From CAVXXD01 sp963765625 (GTDB lineage: Bacteria; Actinomycetota; Geothermincolia; Geothermincolales; Geothermincolaceae): DNA of 64,000 nucleotides. Location: positions 372,001 to 436,000 of the forward strand of contig CAVXXD010000006.1 in the NCBI GenBank assembly GCA_963765625.1, given 5' to 3'. This document shows positions 30,033-38,688 of this stretch, piece by piece (positions within the stretch are counted from its first letter, which is position 1; every line of letters begins with the position of its first letter). The position numbers and the translations under genes are program-made. The notes under the pieces are model-generated. The model saw only the letters and a program-made list of their open reading frames with translations. It was not told where the DNA came from and did no database searches.

Positions 30033-33000
30033 CTACTGCATCTGGTAGCCCATCACACAGTGCCCGCCGGTCCACTCGTTGTTGAACAGGAAGTACATGG
30101 GGCGCTCGCAGATGACGGGCTTGTCGGAGGTGAGCATGGCCGATATGGCCATGTCCGCCCCGGCGTCGAAGTTGACCATGACCGTATAGCGGGAGTGGGC
30201 GGCCACCAGGTGGGTGGTGTTGACAGGGTCCGCTCCCCCTTCCGGGTAGTAGGTGATGGCCACGTTGGCGTCGGTGTCTCCGGTGTTCTGGACGGTCAGC
30301 CACTCCTCGAAACCGTAGCCGGTGTAGCCTTCCGCGAAGAACCATCTGGTCGAGCTGTGGGGGGTACCTACCACACAGTGTCCTCCGGTCCAGCTCCAGC
30401 CACCCATGCCGCGGTAGTTGAAGTACATGGGGCGCTCGGCCAGGAAGTCCGCCGTCGAGGTCAGGTGGACGGAGACGTCTTGCTCGGGCCCGATCACCTC
30501 GGGGACCAGCACCGTGAAGCGCCGTCCGGCCTCGATGTCGTAGCTCCGGTTGACGACCTCGCCCGTTCCCAGCTGGTAGCCGGCGAGGACGGTGATCATC
30601 GCCGCGTTGGGGTTCTGGATGGTGATCCACTCCTCGAAGCCGTTGCGGGTAGTGCCCTCGGCCAGGAAGTACTCGTTGGTGATGGAGGGAACGCCCATCA
30701 CGCAGTGGCCACCGGTCCAGTTCCGGTTGGCGGTCCCCTGGTAGTTGAAGTACATGGGGCGTTCGGCCACCACCGGCTGGCTGGATACTATCTTCAGCGA
30801 GCTCTGGTAGTCGCCCGCCAGCATCACGTTGACGTTGAAGGTGCGGCGGGAGCGGGCCGGGATGAGCTGGTTCTCTATCACGATCTCCCCGGCCTCCTGG
30901 GTCTGGAAGAAGAAATCGGCGCTGGCGTCGACGTCGGTGTCGTTCAGGACGCAGACATACTCCTCAAAACCCGGCCCGGTGTAGCCTTCCGCGAAGAACC
31001 AGGTGGCCGAGGGCAGCGAGGCGCCGACCGAGTCGTGCCCGCCGGTCCATATCCCCTTGTAGTCGAAGTACATGGGCCGCTCGGAAACGAAGGGGTCTTC
31101 GGAGGTGCACTTGATAGAGACCTCCTGGTCCGGTCCCACCTCGGCGTTGACGTCGATGGTGATGCGGGAATGGGCCGGCACGGAGTAGTCCTTGGTGATG
31201 GGCGAGTTGTTGGCGAAGAGGTAGGTCACCGTGACCACGATGGGCGCGTCACCCGGCTGGCCCAGGCACAGGTACTCCTGGAAGCCCGCCCCGGTGTAGC
31301 CTTCCGCGAAGTAGAACTGGGGAGTGGTCACTTCCGCCGCCACTTCCGCGAACAGGGCGACCAGGGCCGAGTCGGCGGCCGGCACGGTGTATTCAAAAGA
31401 AGCGGTGGTGGAGACGGTGTTGCCGCTGCCGTCGACCCAGAGGGTGAAGACGTAGCCGTCGGCCGGGGTGGCGGTCATGGTCACCACGGTGCCGGCGGTG
31501 TAGCTGCCCGATCCGGTCACCGAGCCGCCCATGGGCGGGTTGGCGGTGGCGGTCACGGTGTAGGTGTCGGGAGCGAAGTGGGCCACCAGGTCGCGGTCGG
31601 CGGTGGCGTTGAAGATGAGAGTGGGGTCGGTGGACACCGGGGAACCGCCCTCGGTCCAGCCGGTGAAGTGCCAGCCGGTGGCGGGGGTGGCGGCCAGGGT
31701 AACCGGCTGGTTGTAGTTGAAGAAGCCTGCGCCGTCCACGCTGCCCTGCCCCTCGACCGAGGCGTTGATGACCACGGCGGCCGGGGTGGTGGTTACGGTG
31801 GAGGTGTTGTCGTCGGGGTCGGGATCTTTCTGGTCGGTGCCGGTGATAGCGGCGGTGTTGGTGTAGTTGCCGGTGGGGTTGACCACCGCGGCGCAGATCA
31901 GCTCAATCGAGGCACCGGCGGCCAGGGCGTCCACCTTCCAGGTCAGGGTGGGGGCGGAGGCCTCGCTGCAGCTGGTGCCGCCCGCGATGCTCCCGGCCAC
32001 GTAGGTGTAGCCGTCAGGCATGACGTCGGTAACGGTGACGTTGTAGGCGGCGTTCGGCCCGTTGTTGGCCAGGGTCAGCTTGAAGGTGACCGTGGAGCCG
32101 ACGAAGGGCGTGAGGTTGCTGGCTTCCTTGATCAGGGACAGGTCGGCGTCGTCCACGGTGAAGTGGGCCACCAGGACCGAATCGGCATTCGGCACGGTGT
32201 AATCGAAGGATGCGCTGCTCGACACCAGGGTACCGTTTTCGTAGGTCCAGTTGACGAAGTGCCAGCCGGTGGCCGAGGTGGCAGCCATGGGCGCCAGGGA
32301 GCCGGCGGCGTAGTTGCCCGTGCCGCTGACCGTGCCGCCCTGGGCGGGGTCGGCTTGGGCCGTGACGTTGTAGCAATTGGGCCTGGGGGTGACCGTCACC
32401 GTGGAAGAGTTGTTGCCGGGGTTCGGGTCGCACTGGTCGACCCCGGTCAGCGCCGCGGTGTTGGTGTAATCGCCGGATGCATTGACGACAGCCGAAAAGG
32501 TGAGGTTGACCGTCGACCCGGAAGCGAGGCTGTCTATGGCCCAGTTCAGGGTGGTCCCGCTCACGCCGCGGCTGTCGCCGCCCGCGATGGTGCCGGCAAC
32601 GTAGGTAAATCCCGACGGCACGGCATCCTGGACGGTAATGTCCTCGGCCAGGTCCGGGCCGTTATTCTTGACGGCTATATTGAAAGAGATGGTGGAACCG
32701 ATAAGTGGCGTGGGATCACTGGCGGTTTTGACGATACTTATGTCCGAGTTCCCGGTCCGCGCGTTGTAAGGCTCCGTCAGGTCGGCGGCGTCATAGCAGA
32801 GGGGAATGGTGGCGGAAGGAAGGATGGCTCCGGTATTGGGATCGATCTCGTACATTGTTTTCGAGCCGTTAAGCGTCCCGAAGACCCTGCCGGAGATGGT
32901 CTGAGTCAGCTGGTAAACGCCAGCCATCGACTTGTTGATCCTGGTGAAGGTGTTGGTGTTAAGGTCGAGAGACCAGAACCAACCGGACTCTTGCCGACCG

Positions 33001-33647
33001 CTGGATCCCAGCAAGAGGCCGCCCGAGGTGTCGCGCTTGATGATGATGTCACCGAAACTGCCGAAGTTGCATGGTGAGTAGCCTGAGGAACCGACAATGT
33101 TGAGGCGCCGGTAGGAAGAGACGCTCCTGCCATCATCCGAGAGCGTCAACTCGTAGACGTCGTAGATGTCGCCGGTATAGTAGGTGCTGTCACCGTAGCA
33201 GCCGCCGCCGTCGCTCGTATATTCCGGCCCGATGTAGAGCTTGCCGTCATAGAAAGCGGCTCCACCGCTATCCAGTAGGCCGACGTTGCCCGGGAAGATG
33301 TTGCTGAAATCCTTGAGGAGGCTGTGGGTGTTGGTCTCGGGGTTCCAGCAATACATCTTTTTGTTGCTGCCGTAGTAGAGCAGCCCGTTGTCGGAGTTGG
33401 CCGCCATGGAATTCACGATGGTGCCGATTGGCGCCGTCGTAGCCACGGCGCTTTCCCCGGTGTCCAGGTTCGTTCTCCAGATCTTGCCGTTCGCGCCGGC
33501 GTCGCCACCGTATACCAGGCTCTCCGTCGGCACGTAGGTCGTAGTAGCGGCGGCGATCAGCGGGGTGATCTGCGAAAACAGCACCAGCAACACCACCAGC
33601 AAAGCCACCGAGACGCTAATCCGATTCGACTTTGTGTCTATCTGCAT
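30033..33647 (-). CDS. large exported multidomain surface protein (propeller-like, DUF11, InlB-like and C-terminal FAEGYTG repeats)
   Basis: 1204 residues. A signal peptide spans residues 1-34 (hydrophobic VSVALLVVLLVLFSQI). Residues 35-330 have repeated Y-G/W-N-T patterns (LLYYGSNKKMYCWNPETNTH), consistent with a beta-propeller. Two DUF11 domains follow (SIVKTASDPTPLIGSTISFN; SLIKEASNLTPFVGSTVTFK), alternating with bacterial-repeat/InlB-like domains (GWHFVNWTYENG, GWHFTGWTEGGS). The last 440 residues are four repeats of about 105 residues, each beginning WFFAEGYTGxGFEEW and ending ERPMYFNYRGxxxWTGGH. There is no LPXTG or membrane anchor at the end. The gene is likely a secreted or cell-wall-associated adhesion/matrix protein. 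Confidence 0.85.
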   Translation of the reverse strand: MQIDTKSNRISVSVALLVVLLVLFSQITPLIAAATTTYVPTESLVYGGDAGANGKIWRTNLDTGESAVATTAPIGTIVNSMAANSDNGLLYYGSNKKMYCWNPETNTHSLLKDFSNIFPGNVGLLDSGGAAFYDGKLYIGPEYTSDGGGCYGDSTYYTGDIYDVYELTLSDDGRSVSSYRRLNIVGSSGYSPCNFGSFGDIIIKRDTSGGLLLGSSGRQESGWFWSLDLNTNTFTRINKSMAGVYQLTQTISGRVFGTLNGSKTMYEIDPNTGAILPSATIPLCYDAADLTEPYNARTGNSDISIVKTASDPTPLIGSTISFNIAVKNNGPDLAEDITVQDAVPSGFTYVAGTIAGGDSRGVSGTTLNWAIDSLASGSTVNLTFSAVVNASGDYTNTAALTGVDQCDPNPGNNSSTVTVTPRPNCYNVTAQADPAQGGTVSGTGNYAAGSLAPMAATSATGWHFVNWTYENGTLVSSSASFDYTVPNADSVLVAHFTVDDADLSLIKEASNLTPFVGSTVTFKLTLANNGPNAAYNVTVTDVMPDGYTYVAGSIAGGTSCSEASAPTLTWKVDALAAGASIELICAAVVNPTGNYTNTAAITGTDQKDPDPDDNTSTVTTTPAAVVINASVEGQGSVDGAGFFNYNQPVTLAATPATGWHFTGWTEGGSPVSTDPTLIFNATADRDLVAHFAPDTYTVTATANPPMGGSVTGSGSYTAGTVVTMTATPADGYVFTLWVDGSGNTVSTTASFEYTVPAADSALVALFAEVAAEVTTPQFYFAEGYTGAGFQEYLCLGQPGDAPIVVTVTYLFANNSPITKDYSVPAHSRITIDVNAEVGPDQEVSIKCTSEDPFVSERPMYFDYKGIWTGGHDSVGASLPSATWFFAEGYTGPGFEEYVCVLNDTDVDASADFFFQTQEAGEIVIENQLIPARSRRTFNVNVMLAGDYQSSLKIVSSQPVVAERPMYFNYQGTANRNWTGGHCVMGVPSITNEYFLAEGTTRNGFEEWITIQNPNAAMITVLAGYQLGTGEVVNRSYDIEAGRRFTVLVPEVIGPEQDVSVHLTSTADFLAERPMYFNYRGMGGWSWTGGHCVVGTPHSSTRWFFAEGYTGYGFEEWLTVQNTGDTDANVAITYYPEGGADPVNTTHLVAAHSRYTVMVNFDAGADMAISAMLTSDKPVICERPMYFLFNNEWTGGHCVMGYQMQ

Positions 33648-33686
33648 CCTTTTGTCTCCTCTCCTTAATCAACCATTTCCCTGCAC

Positions 33687-33724
33687 AAAAAAACCGGCCT
33701 AAACATGCTGTTCAGGGCCGGTTT
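33687..33724 (-). terminator. terminator hairpin in the leader of the surface-protein gene (candidate attenuator)
   Basis: In the minus-strand transcript AAACCGGCC (33724-33716) pairs perfectly with GGCCGGTTT (33699-33691) over a 16-base loop and is followed by seven U (33693-33687). The U-run ends 40 bases before the ATG of the 1204-residue protein. No minus-strand gene lies upstream, because the next gene (34043) is divergent. A terminator here only makes sense as conditional control of the surface-protein gene. The preceding 150 bases contain another stem (CCGCG...CGCGG) but match no riboswitch class I know. Confidence 0.65.
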
Positions 33725-33855
33725 CACCATTCAGCTCCCCGCGGTCCAAGTGACCAGATAAGGAACGCGGATCAATGCTTTCCCTTGTACGAAGTCGTCC
33801 GATAATATGCCCAACAGAGGTATTGCAGGTCGTCTTCGTTAATCTCTGATGTGAT

Positions 33856-33910
33856 GTTAGCAACCGCTAACCATGCTGTCAAGTTACAATCATATGACAT
33901 CCTGTAACTT
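33856..33910. promoter_or_regulatory. two dyads in the surface-protein/methyltransferase divergent region
   Basis: GTTAGC-AACC-GCTAAC (33856-33871) is a perfect 6-bp dyad. AAGTTACA (33881-33888) and TGTAACTT (33903-33910) form a perfect 8-bp dyad with a 14-base spacer. They lie in the 395-bp gap between divergent genes, about where the surface-protein promoter would be expected. Likely protein-binding sites; the regulator is unknown. Confidence 0.35.
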
Positions 33911-34042
33911 TGAATCACTGCTTCTGCCTGCCGCTTCCTGCAGGTCGGCGGGATTATGGTAAACTACCTATGCCAGAAAAGCGCATATCTTCTGGTTGGG
34001 CCGTGACCGAATCTATTTACACCCATAAGGAGATTTCCCGAA

Positions 34043-34792
34043 ATGGACATTCCACGGATCTTCAACGTCACCGAAAGTGCTCACCGTATCCATAACCCGT
34101 TCACACCCGAAAAGCTCGCCACTCTCGGCGCGGCGCTGCGTCTGGAAGCGGGGACCCGAGTGCTCGACCTCGGCAGCGGTTCGGGGGAGATGCTGTGCAC
34201 CTGGGCACGCGATTACGGAGTCACCGGCACCGGCATCGACCTGAGCCAGTTGTACACCGAGCAAGCGATACTCCGCGCTGAAGAACTCGGCGTCGCCGAT
34301 CGAGTCGAGTTCATCCACGGCGATGCTACCGGCTACGTCTCGGATGACAAGGCCGGGGTGGCAGCCTGTCTCGGTGCTACATGGATCGGTGGGGGAGTCG
34401 CCGGCACTATCGAGCTTCTGGCGCAGAGCCTCCGCACCGGAGGGATCATCCTCATCGGCGAGCCCTACTGGCGGCAGTTACCGCCGACGGAAGATGTTGC
34501 CAGGGGATGTTTGGCCGGCTCAATCTCCGACTTTCTCATGCTCCCGGAACTTCTCGCGTCTTTCGGCCACCTTGACTACGACGTCGTGGAAATGGTTTTG
34601 GCGGACCAGGACGGTTGGGACAGATACGAGGCGGCGAAATGGCTCACCATGCGCCGATGGCTTGAAGCTAATCCCGACGACGAGCTCGCGAAAGAAGTTC
34701 GAGCCAAACTGACCTCGGAACCCGAGCGCTACGCCGCTTACACACGTGAATACCTGGGTTGGGGTGTGTTCGCGCTGATGACGCGGCGATGA
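34043..34792 (+). CDS. SAM-dependent class I methyltransferase
   Basis: 249 residues from ATG 34043 with AAGGAG 11 bases upstream. VLDLGSGSGEMLCTWARDYG at residues 40-59 is SAM motif I; TGIDLSQLYTEQA motif post-I, and VEFIHGDATGYV motif II. The remaining half is helical with no further hallmark. The family is Methyltransf_25-like small-molecule methyltransferase; substrate unknown. It stands alone between the surface-protein promoter region and an unrelated gene. Confidence 0.85.
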   Translation: MDIPRIFNVTESAHRIHNPFTPEKLATLGAALRLEAGTRVLDLGSGSGEMLCTWARDYGVTGTGIDLSQLYTEQAILRAEELGVADRVEFIHGDATGYVSDDKAGVAACLGATWIGGGVAGTIELLAQSLRTGGIILIGEPYWRQLPPTEDVARGCLAGSISDFLMLPELLASFGHLDYDVVEMVLADQDGWDRYEAAKWLTMRRWLEANPDDELAKEVRAKLTSEPERYAAYTREYLGWGVFALMTRR

Positions 34793-34937
34793 GTTGTGGC
34801 ATCCGGCGGGGGACGGCGCAACATGGCGAAGCATCGAGCATGTCTTGCTCATGGTTCTTGCTTCGAATAGAATGTGGGCAAACAAGGGTGTTCAGGGCAG
34901 GTAATTCCATTTACTGGTATTTGACCGGAGGGAGAAA

Positions 34938-36059
34938 ATGGGCTCGGCAACGGACAGGATCCTGGTATGTGATGATTGTGGGATCCCGCTGCTTATCAGC
35001 GGCGAGCTGAGCTGGGAGAGCAACGGGGTCATCCTCTCCAGGAGTTCCCCCGGCTCCCGCTGGACCTTCTTCGAATCCGAGAACTTCGATCCCCTGTTCC
35101 GGGATATCGAGCAGCTCATCGGCGTTTCCATCGAGAACATCGTCATGGAGGCCAGGAGAAGCGAGGCAAGAAGATACGTGACGAAGCTGTTCCCCCCGGA
35201 GGCCAGAGAGGTGTTTTCGTCCTGGGATGAAAAGAAGAGCCTGACCGCCGGGGAGCGGGAGGAGATGTTCCAGAAGGCCAAGAAGACCACCGATATCGTA
35301 TACGATTTCTGCCGGGCCTGCGGATATGCCGCCGGGGATCCAGGGGAGTTGTGGGAGAGAAAGGCCGACCGGCCGTGGCGGTTGAGTGAAGCCATAAACC
35401 CCTACTCGACGAGCCTGTTCCACGCGGAATGCCTCGGAGCCTGCGAGGCGCTCGAGGGCAGGGACATGTGGGTCGACTACGAGCTGCGGGACGGCGTTTA
35501 CTACGTGAGCTATTATCCGTCCGAGCACCCCCTGGAATTGAAGGGGCGTCCGGATGGAGGCAGGTATGAGTTTAAGGGTGGGAGTATCCGGTATGATCTT
35601 TGCCCCGGGTGTGGCGTACCCAGGGAGATCTCCCGTTACCGCTGGGACCTGGAGCAGGGGACCATCACCGATGACGACACGAGCCGGAGGATGGCGGTGA
35701 TCGGCTCGCAGGCGCTGAGCGCCATTGTGCACGCCCTGGTGGACGAACTGGGGGAGGACGTGACCAATACGCTCATCGAAGCCTCGCGGAGGTTCACCAA
35801 GGACCACTGGAGCAACGAGGACTGGAAGCGGACCGGCACGGATTTCCAACGGATCTTTTCTTTACGAGGCCTGGGCAACGTGGTGAAGTTCGAGGGCGAC
35901 AGAAAGCACCTCACCATGAGGATTCAGAACTCCTGCCTCCACCTGCTGCTGCTCGGGACCATACAGGCGCTGGTGGAACTGGCGTATTCCGCCGATGCCA
36001 GCACCTGTTCCTGGGAGTATTTCCCCGACGGCGACCTCGAGGTCACGATACACGTTTGA
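34938..36059 (+). CDS. unknown protein with two CxxC knuckles and a V4R-like C-terminal region
   Basis: 373 residues from ATG 34938 with GGAGGGAG upstream. The N-terminus has VCDDCGIPL, the middle DFCRACGYAAG, and residue 220 or so CPGCGVPRE. The C-terminal half (IEASRRFTKDHW to CSWEYFPDGDLEVTI) resembles the helical/strand pattern of V4R-type small-molecule-binding domains, but the similarity is weak. It might be a ligand sensor or a zinc-stabilised binding protein. No neighbour explains it; the gene ends overlapping the convergent membrane-protein gene by 17 bases. Confidence 0.6.
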   Translation: MGSATDRILVCDDCGIPLLISGELSWESNGVILSRSSPGSRWTFFESENFDPLFRDIEQLIGVSIENIVMEARRSEARRYVTKLFPPEAREVFSSWDEKKSLTAGEREEMFQKAKKTTDIVYDFCRACGYAAGDPGELWERKADRPWRLSEAINPYSTSLFHAECLGACEALEGRDMWVDYELRDGVYYVSYYPSEHPLELKGRPDGGRYEFKGGSIRYDLCPGCGVPREISRYRWDLEQGTITDDDTSRRMAVIGSQALSAIVHALVDELGEDVTNTLIEASRRFTKDHWSNEDWKRTGTDFQRIFSLRGLGNVVKFEGDRKHLTMRIQNSCLHLLLLGTIQALVELAYSADASTCSWEYFPDGDLEVTIHV

Positions 36060-36534
36060 ACAAGGGGTTCATCAAGCAGACAGTATTGGGACAGCGCGAG
36101 CAACCCAGCAGACGGACGGCCAATGCCCCCAGCATTAAAGACAGCACGTACAGCCCAAGGTAGCGCCCGCCCATCTCGCGCGCTTGCGGCAGGGGGTAGA
36201 GGATGCACGCTCCGACCAGTGCCATGTCGATATAGAAGGCGCCCGCGGTGAGGTCGTGCTCGTGGTCGGGCTCCAGGATCATGGCGGTCAATTTTCCCAT
36301 CAGGGTGGAGCATTCCTGCCCGTAGAACTCGCAGCGGCAGCAGACTGTCTTCCGCACGGCAGTGGTCAAGACCACCCACAGAAGCGTGTACAGCGGAATG
36401 CGGCGCGGCGCCTTTCTTGCAAGAGCAAAAGACCCCATGGCCAGGACAACGCCAAAGAACGAAGTAGTCACGTAAGCGGTGCCGCGAGGCCAGGGGTTGC
36501 ATGCGGGTTCCGGACAGCCCGGCTCCGTTCTCAT
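36043..36534 (-). CDS. small integral membrane protein with conserved Cys motifs
   Basis: 163 residues from ATG 36534, immediately after the stop of the acyl-CoA dehydrogenase gene (TGAAATG). Four hydrophobic segments are visible (residues about 21-37, 45-60, 95-115, 122-140). Cysteines cluster in KTVCCRCEFYGQECSTLMG and at the end, LLGCSRCPNTVCLMNPLF, suggesting metal or disulfide sites on one side of the membrane. I do not recognise the family. Its tight coupling to the dehydrogenase suggests one transcript. Confidence 0.6.
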   Translation of the reverse strand: MRTEPGCPEPACNPWPRGTAYVTTSFFGVVLAMGSFALARKAPRRIPLYTLLWVVLTTAVRKTVCCRCEFYGQECSTLMGKLTAMILEPDHEHDLTAGAFYIDMALVGACILYPLPQAREMGGRYLGLYVLSLMLGALAVRLLGCSRCPNTVCLMNPLFKRVS

Positions 36535-36535
36535 T

Positions 36536-37537
36536 TCAACACTTTTCCAGATGAAGCAGAGCCTCGTGGCTCGAGAAAGGCCAGATGCAGCAGTAGGAGG
36601 CGTCGCGCAACAGGCGTTCCATGCCGTAGTCGCGCATGTACCCATATCCTCCGTGCAGCTGCACAGCATTGGACGCGGCCTCGCGAGCTCTCTCGCAGAC
36701 CAGCGCCTTGACCGCCAGGGCCGTGGAGAGCGAGGGCCGGTCGCCGTCCTCACTGCACGCCCCCCGGAGCAGCGTCAACCCCGTCTCCTCTACCGCGCGC
36801 ATGCCGCCCAGCATCAGGCGCAGCTGCTGGTGCTCGTGGATGATGCTGCCCCCCTGGTAACGCTCATGGGAATAGGCCCGGGAAACCTCGGCGCCCTTCG
36901 ACGCGATGCCGGTAGCGATGGCTGCCGTCCCCAGGCAAAGGACCGCCAGGATATAGTCGAAATATTCCCCGGCCAGCTTTCCGCTCTGCAGCGCTTCCGC
37001 TTTTTCCAGTTCCAGCGCCCCGGGCCGGGCAGCTCGCAGGCCGTGGTTGTACTCGCAGGCCACCGTTACCCCATTCCCGTCCAGGGCTACCGTCGCAACC
37101 TCTCCATCCGGGCTCACCAGCACCACTCGCTTTGTCAGAAGAAGTCCCGGGACGAAATCGCAGATGCCCGAGACCGTTCCGTTCGTACTCCCGTTCTCCA
37201 GGTGGGCCGGTAGGCCCAGGGAGTAGAGGTCGGTGAGATAGGAGCCAGGCAGTTCCAGCCCGGCAAGCTCGAGCGCCTTGCAGGCCAGGTTGTGGTTGAG
37301 GCACAGCGCGGCCACGGCCGCGCTCTCCCGCGCGATCCCGGTCAGGGCGAGCAGAAAGGAGTGAAGGTCCAGGCCCTGGCCTCCCCGCTCCTCGGGAAGC
37401 ATCGCGGCCAGCATACCGAACTCAGCCGTCTGGGCGATCACTTCCAGGATGTGGTTCTTTTCGGGATAGTCATCCATTTCGGATGCCCGCGGGCAGATCT
37501 CCGCCCTGGAGAACTCAAGGAAGTAGGTGTAGCCCAA
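36536..37537 (-). CDS. acyl-CoA dehydrogenase-like protein, N-terminus cut
   Basis: 333 residues are open from TTG 37537. AEICPRASEMDDYPEKNHIL is the family's first-helix region, normally preceded by about 15-20 more residues; here only MGYTYFLEFSR precedes it and no ribosome site is visible. The rest is normal: LPEERGGQGLDLHSFLLALT, LCLNHNLACKALELAG, and the C-terminal VQLHGGYGYMRDYGMERLLR. The 5' end meets a TetR gene that is likewise cut at its 5' end (37514-38041), so a deletion has probably removed both starts and the shared promoter. Activity as an FAD acyl-CoA dehydrogenase is doubtful without promoter and start. Confidence 0.65.
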   Translation of the reverse strand: MGYTYFLEFSRAEICPRASEMDDYPEKNHILEVIAQTAEFGMLAAMLPEERGGQGLDLHSFLLALTGIARESAAVAALCLNHNLACKALELAGLELPGSYLTDLYSLGLPAHLENGSTNGTVSGICDFVPGLLLTKRVVLVSPDGEVATVALDGNGVTVACEYNHGLRAARPGALELEKAEALQSGKLAGEYFDYILAVLCLGTAAIATGIASKGAEVSRAYSHERYQGGSIIHEHQQLRLMLGGMRAVEETGLTLLRGACSEDGDRPSLSTALAVKALVCERAREAASNAVQLHGGYGYMRDYGMERLLRDASYCCIWPFSSHEALLHLEKC

Positions 37538-38041
37538 GGGACCTTCTATCTATATTTCGACGGCAAAGAAGCTGTCTTCGATGCCGTCGCGGAGGACATC
37601 GTCCTGGAAGGGTATAACGTCATCAAGGGCATCGTGGCGCAAGAGGACCTCTCGGCCCCGGAAAAGGTCAAGCAGACCATGGCTTACCTCATTAGCCTGG
37701 AGGCGACCGAACGGTGGACCGACGAACTGGACGTGCGGCGCCTTCGCCACCTGCGGGACCGCGTCGGCGGTATAGCGCTCGATCTCTACTCGCCCCTGGT
37801 GACCGACATCATCAAGCAGGGCGTCGAAGAGGGGTTGATGCACGTTGTTCACCCCGCGGCAACCGCCGCCTTTTTCCTCTCGGTGAGCTGGGACTTCCTT
37901 GACGTCCTCAAGGGATCCGACGCCCTGTCCAGCGAGGAGTGGTGGGAGGCATACCTCGATTTCATAGTCAGGTTAGCCGGCATAGACGAGAAGATCGACC
38001 TGGGCATCGGCGACCTGAAAGCTCCATCATCAGCCGAATAG
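37514..38041 (+). pseudogene. TetR family regulator lacking most of its DNA-binding domain
   Basis: The frame begins within the helix-turn-helix: LKEVGVAQGTFYLYFDGKEA is the end of the TetR recognition helix, and the ligand-binding domain follows intact to the stop at 38041 (VAEDIVLEGYNVIKGIVAQ ... WEAYLDFIVRLAG). About 35 residues of the N-terminus are missing; upstream the same frame is only antisense to the dehydrogenase. There is no start codon with a ribosome site. It is the divergent partner of the cut dehydrogenase gene at 36536. Confidence 0.65.
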
Positions 38042-38061
38042 AGTGACGGCTTCTCCTGCCG

Positions 38062-38673
38062 TTACTTCCCGCTGCGCTTCCCCCCGCCCAGTACGGCATC
38101 GAGATACGTCCTTACCATGTCCATCCCGATACTCGGGTGTGCCCTGTCCGGAAACATGTACCAATGCGCCCAGAGCCCATCGGTCAGCGCGCTGATGGTG
38201 ATCGCTATCCTTTCCGCCTCCGCCGCGGTCAGGCTACCGCTCGAGTCCGCCCCAAGAAGGGTGTCACTCAAGGCACCGTAGTATCTCTCGTAAGCCTTGC
38301 GCATTGCTTCAAGGATGCTCTCGTTGATGGTGGCCCAGTAAGCCACGGCGATATAGGCCTTGGTGTAGTCCTGCGAAGGGAATTCGTCGCTGAAGTATAT
38401 CTCGAGAAGCTTCTCCAGCCTCTCCCGGGGGTCTTCTATGGCCTCGATCGGCTTGAAGAACAACTCCTCGTGCATCTTCAGGATCTGCAGGATGAGTTCC
38501 TGGGACAGCTCTTCCTTGCTGGAGAAATAGTGATTGATCAGGCTGGTGGTGAGGTTCGCTTCCCTGGCGATGTTGGCGAACGTGCAGCCCTCGATGCCCT
38601 TTTCGGTAAGGCACCTGTAAAACGCTTCCAGTATCTGTGGACGACGTTCCTCAGCCAGGCTCTTCCTTCCCAT
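38062..38673 (-). CDS. TetR/AcrR family regulator (BetI-like)
   Basis: 203 residues from ATG 38673 with GAAGGGAAGGG upstream. The HTH is complete: GCTFANIAREANLTTSLINH, then YFSSKEELSQELILQILKMH. The ligand domain has the BetI-type pattern, ending MDMVRTYLDAVLGGGK. It is the last gene of the minus-strand run serine hydrolase, acyl-CoA ligase, TPP enzyme, TetR, and likely controls it through the dyad at 40508-40533. Confidence 0.85.
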   Translation of the reverse strand: MGRKSLAEERRPQILEAFYRCLTEKGIEGCTFANIAREANLTTSLINHYFSSKEELSQELILQILKMHEELFFKPIEAIEDPRERLEKLLEIYFSDEFPSQDYTKAYIAVAYWATINESILEAMRKAYERYYGALSDTLLGADSSGSLTAAEAERIAITISALTDGLWAHWYMFPDRAHPSIGMDMVRTYLDAVLGGGKRSGK

Positions 38674-38688
38674 GCCCTTCCCTTCGAG

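Noticed and set aside
30000..33077. 1025-residue open frame on the plus strand
   Set aside because: It is fully antisense to the surface-protein gene, which has a signal peptide and recognisable domains; its composition (Gly, Val, Arg, His) is what the complement of that GC-rich gene gives.
33725..33860. T-box or cyclic-di-GMP riboswitch in the surface-protein leader
   Set aside because: A TTGGACCGCGG stretch faintly recalls the T-box sequence, but the consensus is not met, and the gene is not an amino-acid gene; GEMM consensus blocks are absent.
37292..37513. N-terminal extension of the TetR frame
   Set aside because: These codons are the complement of the dehydrogenase gene and show no HTH; the true N-terminus is missing.
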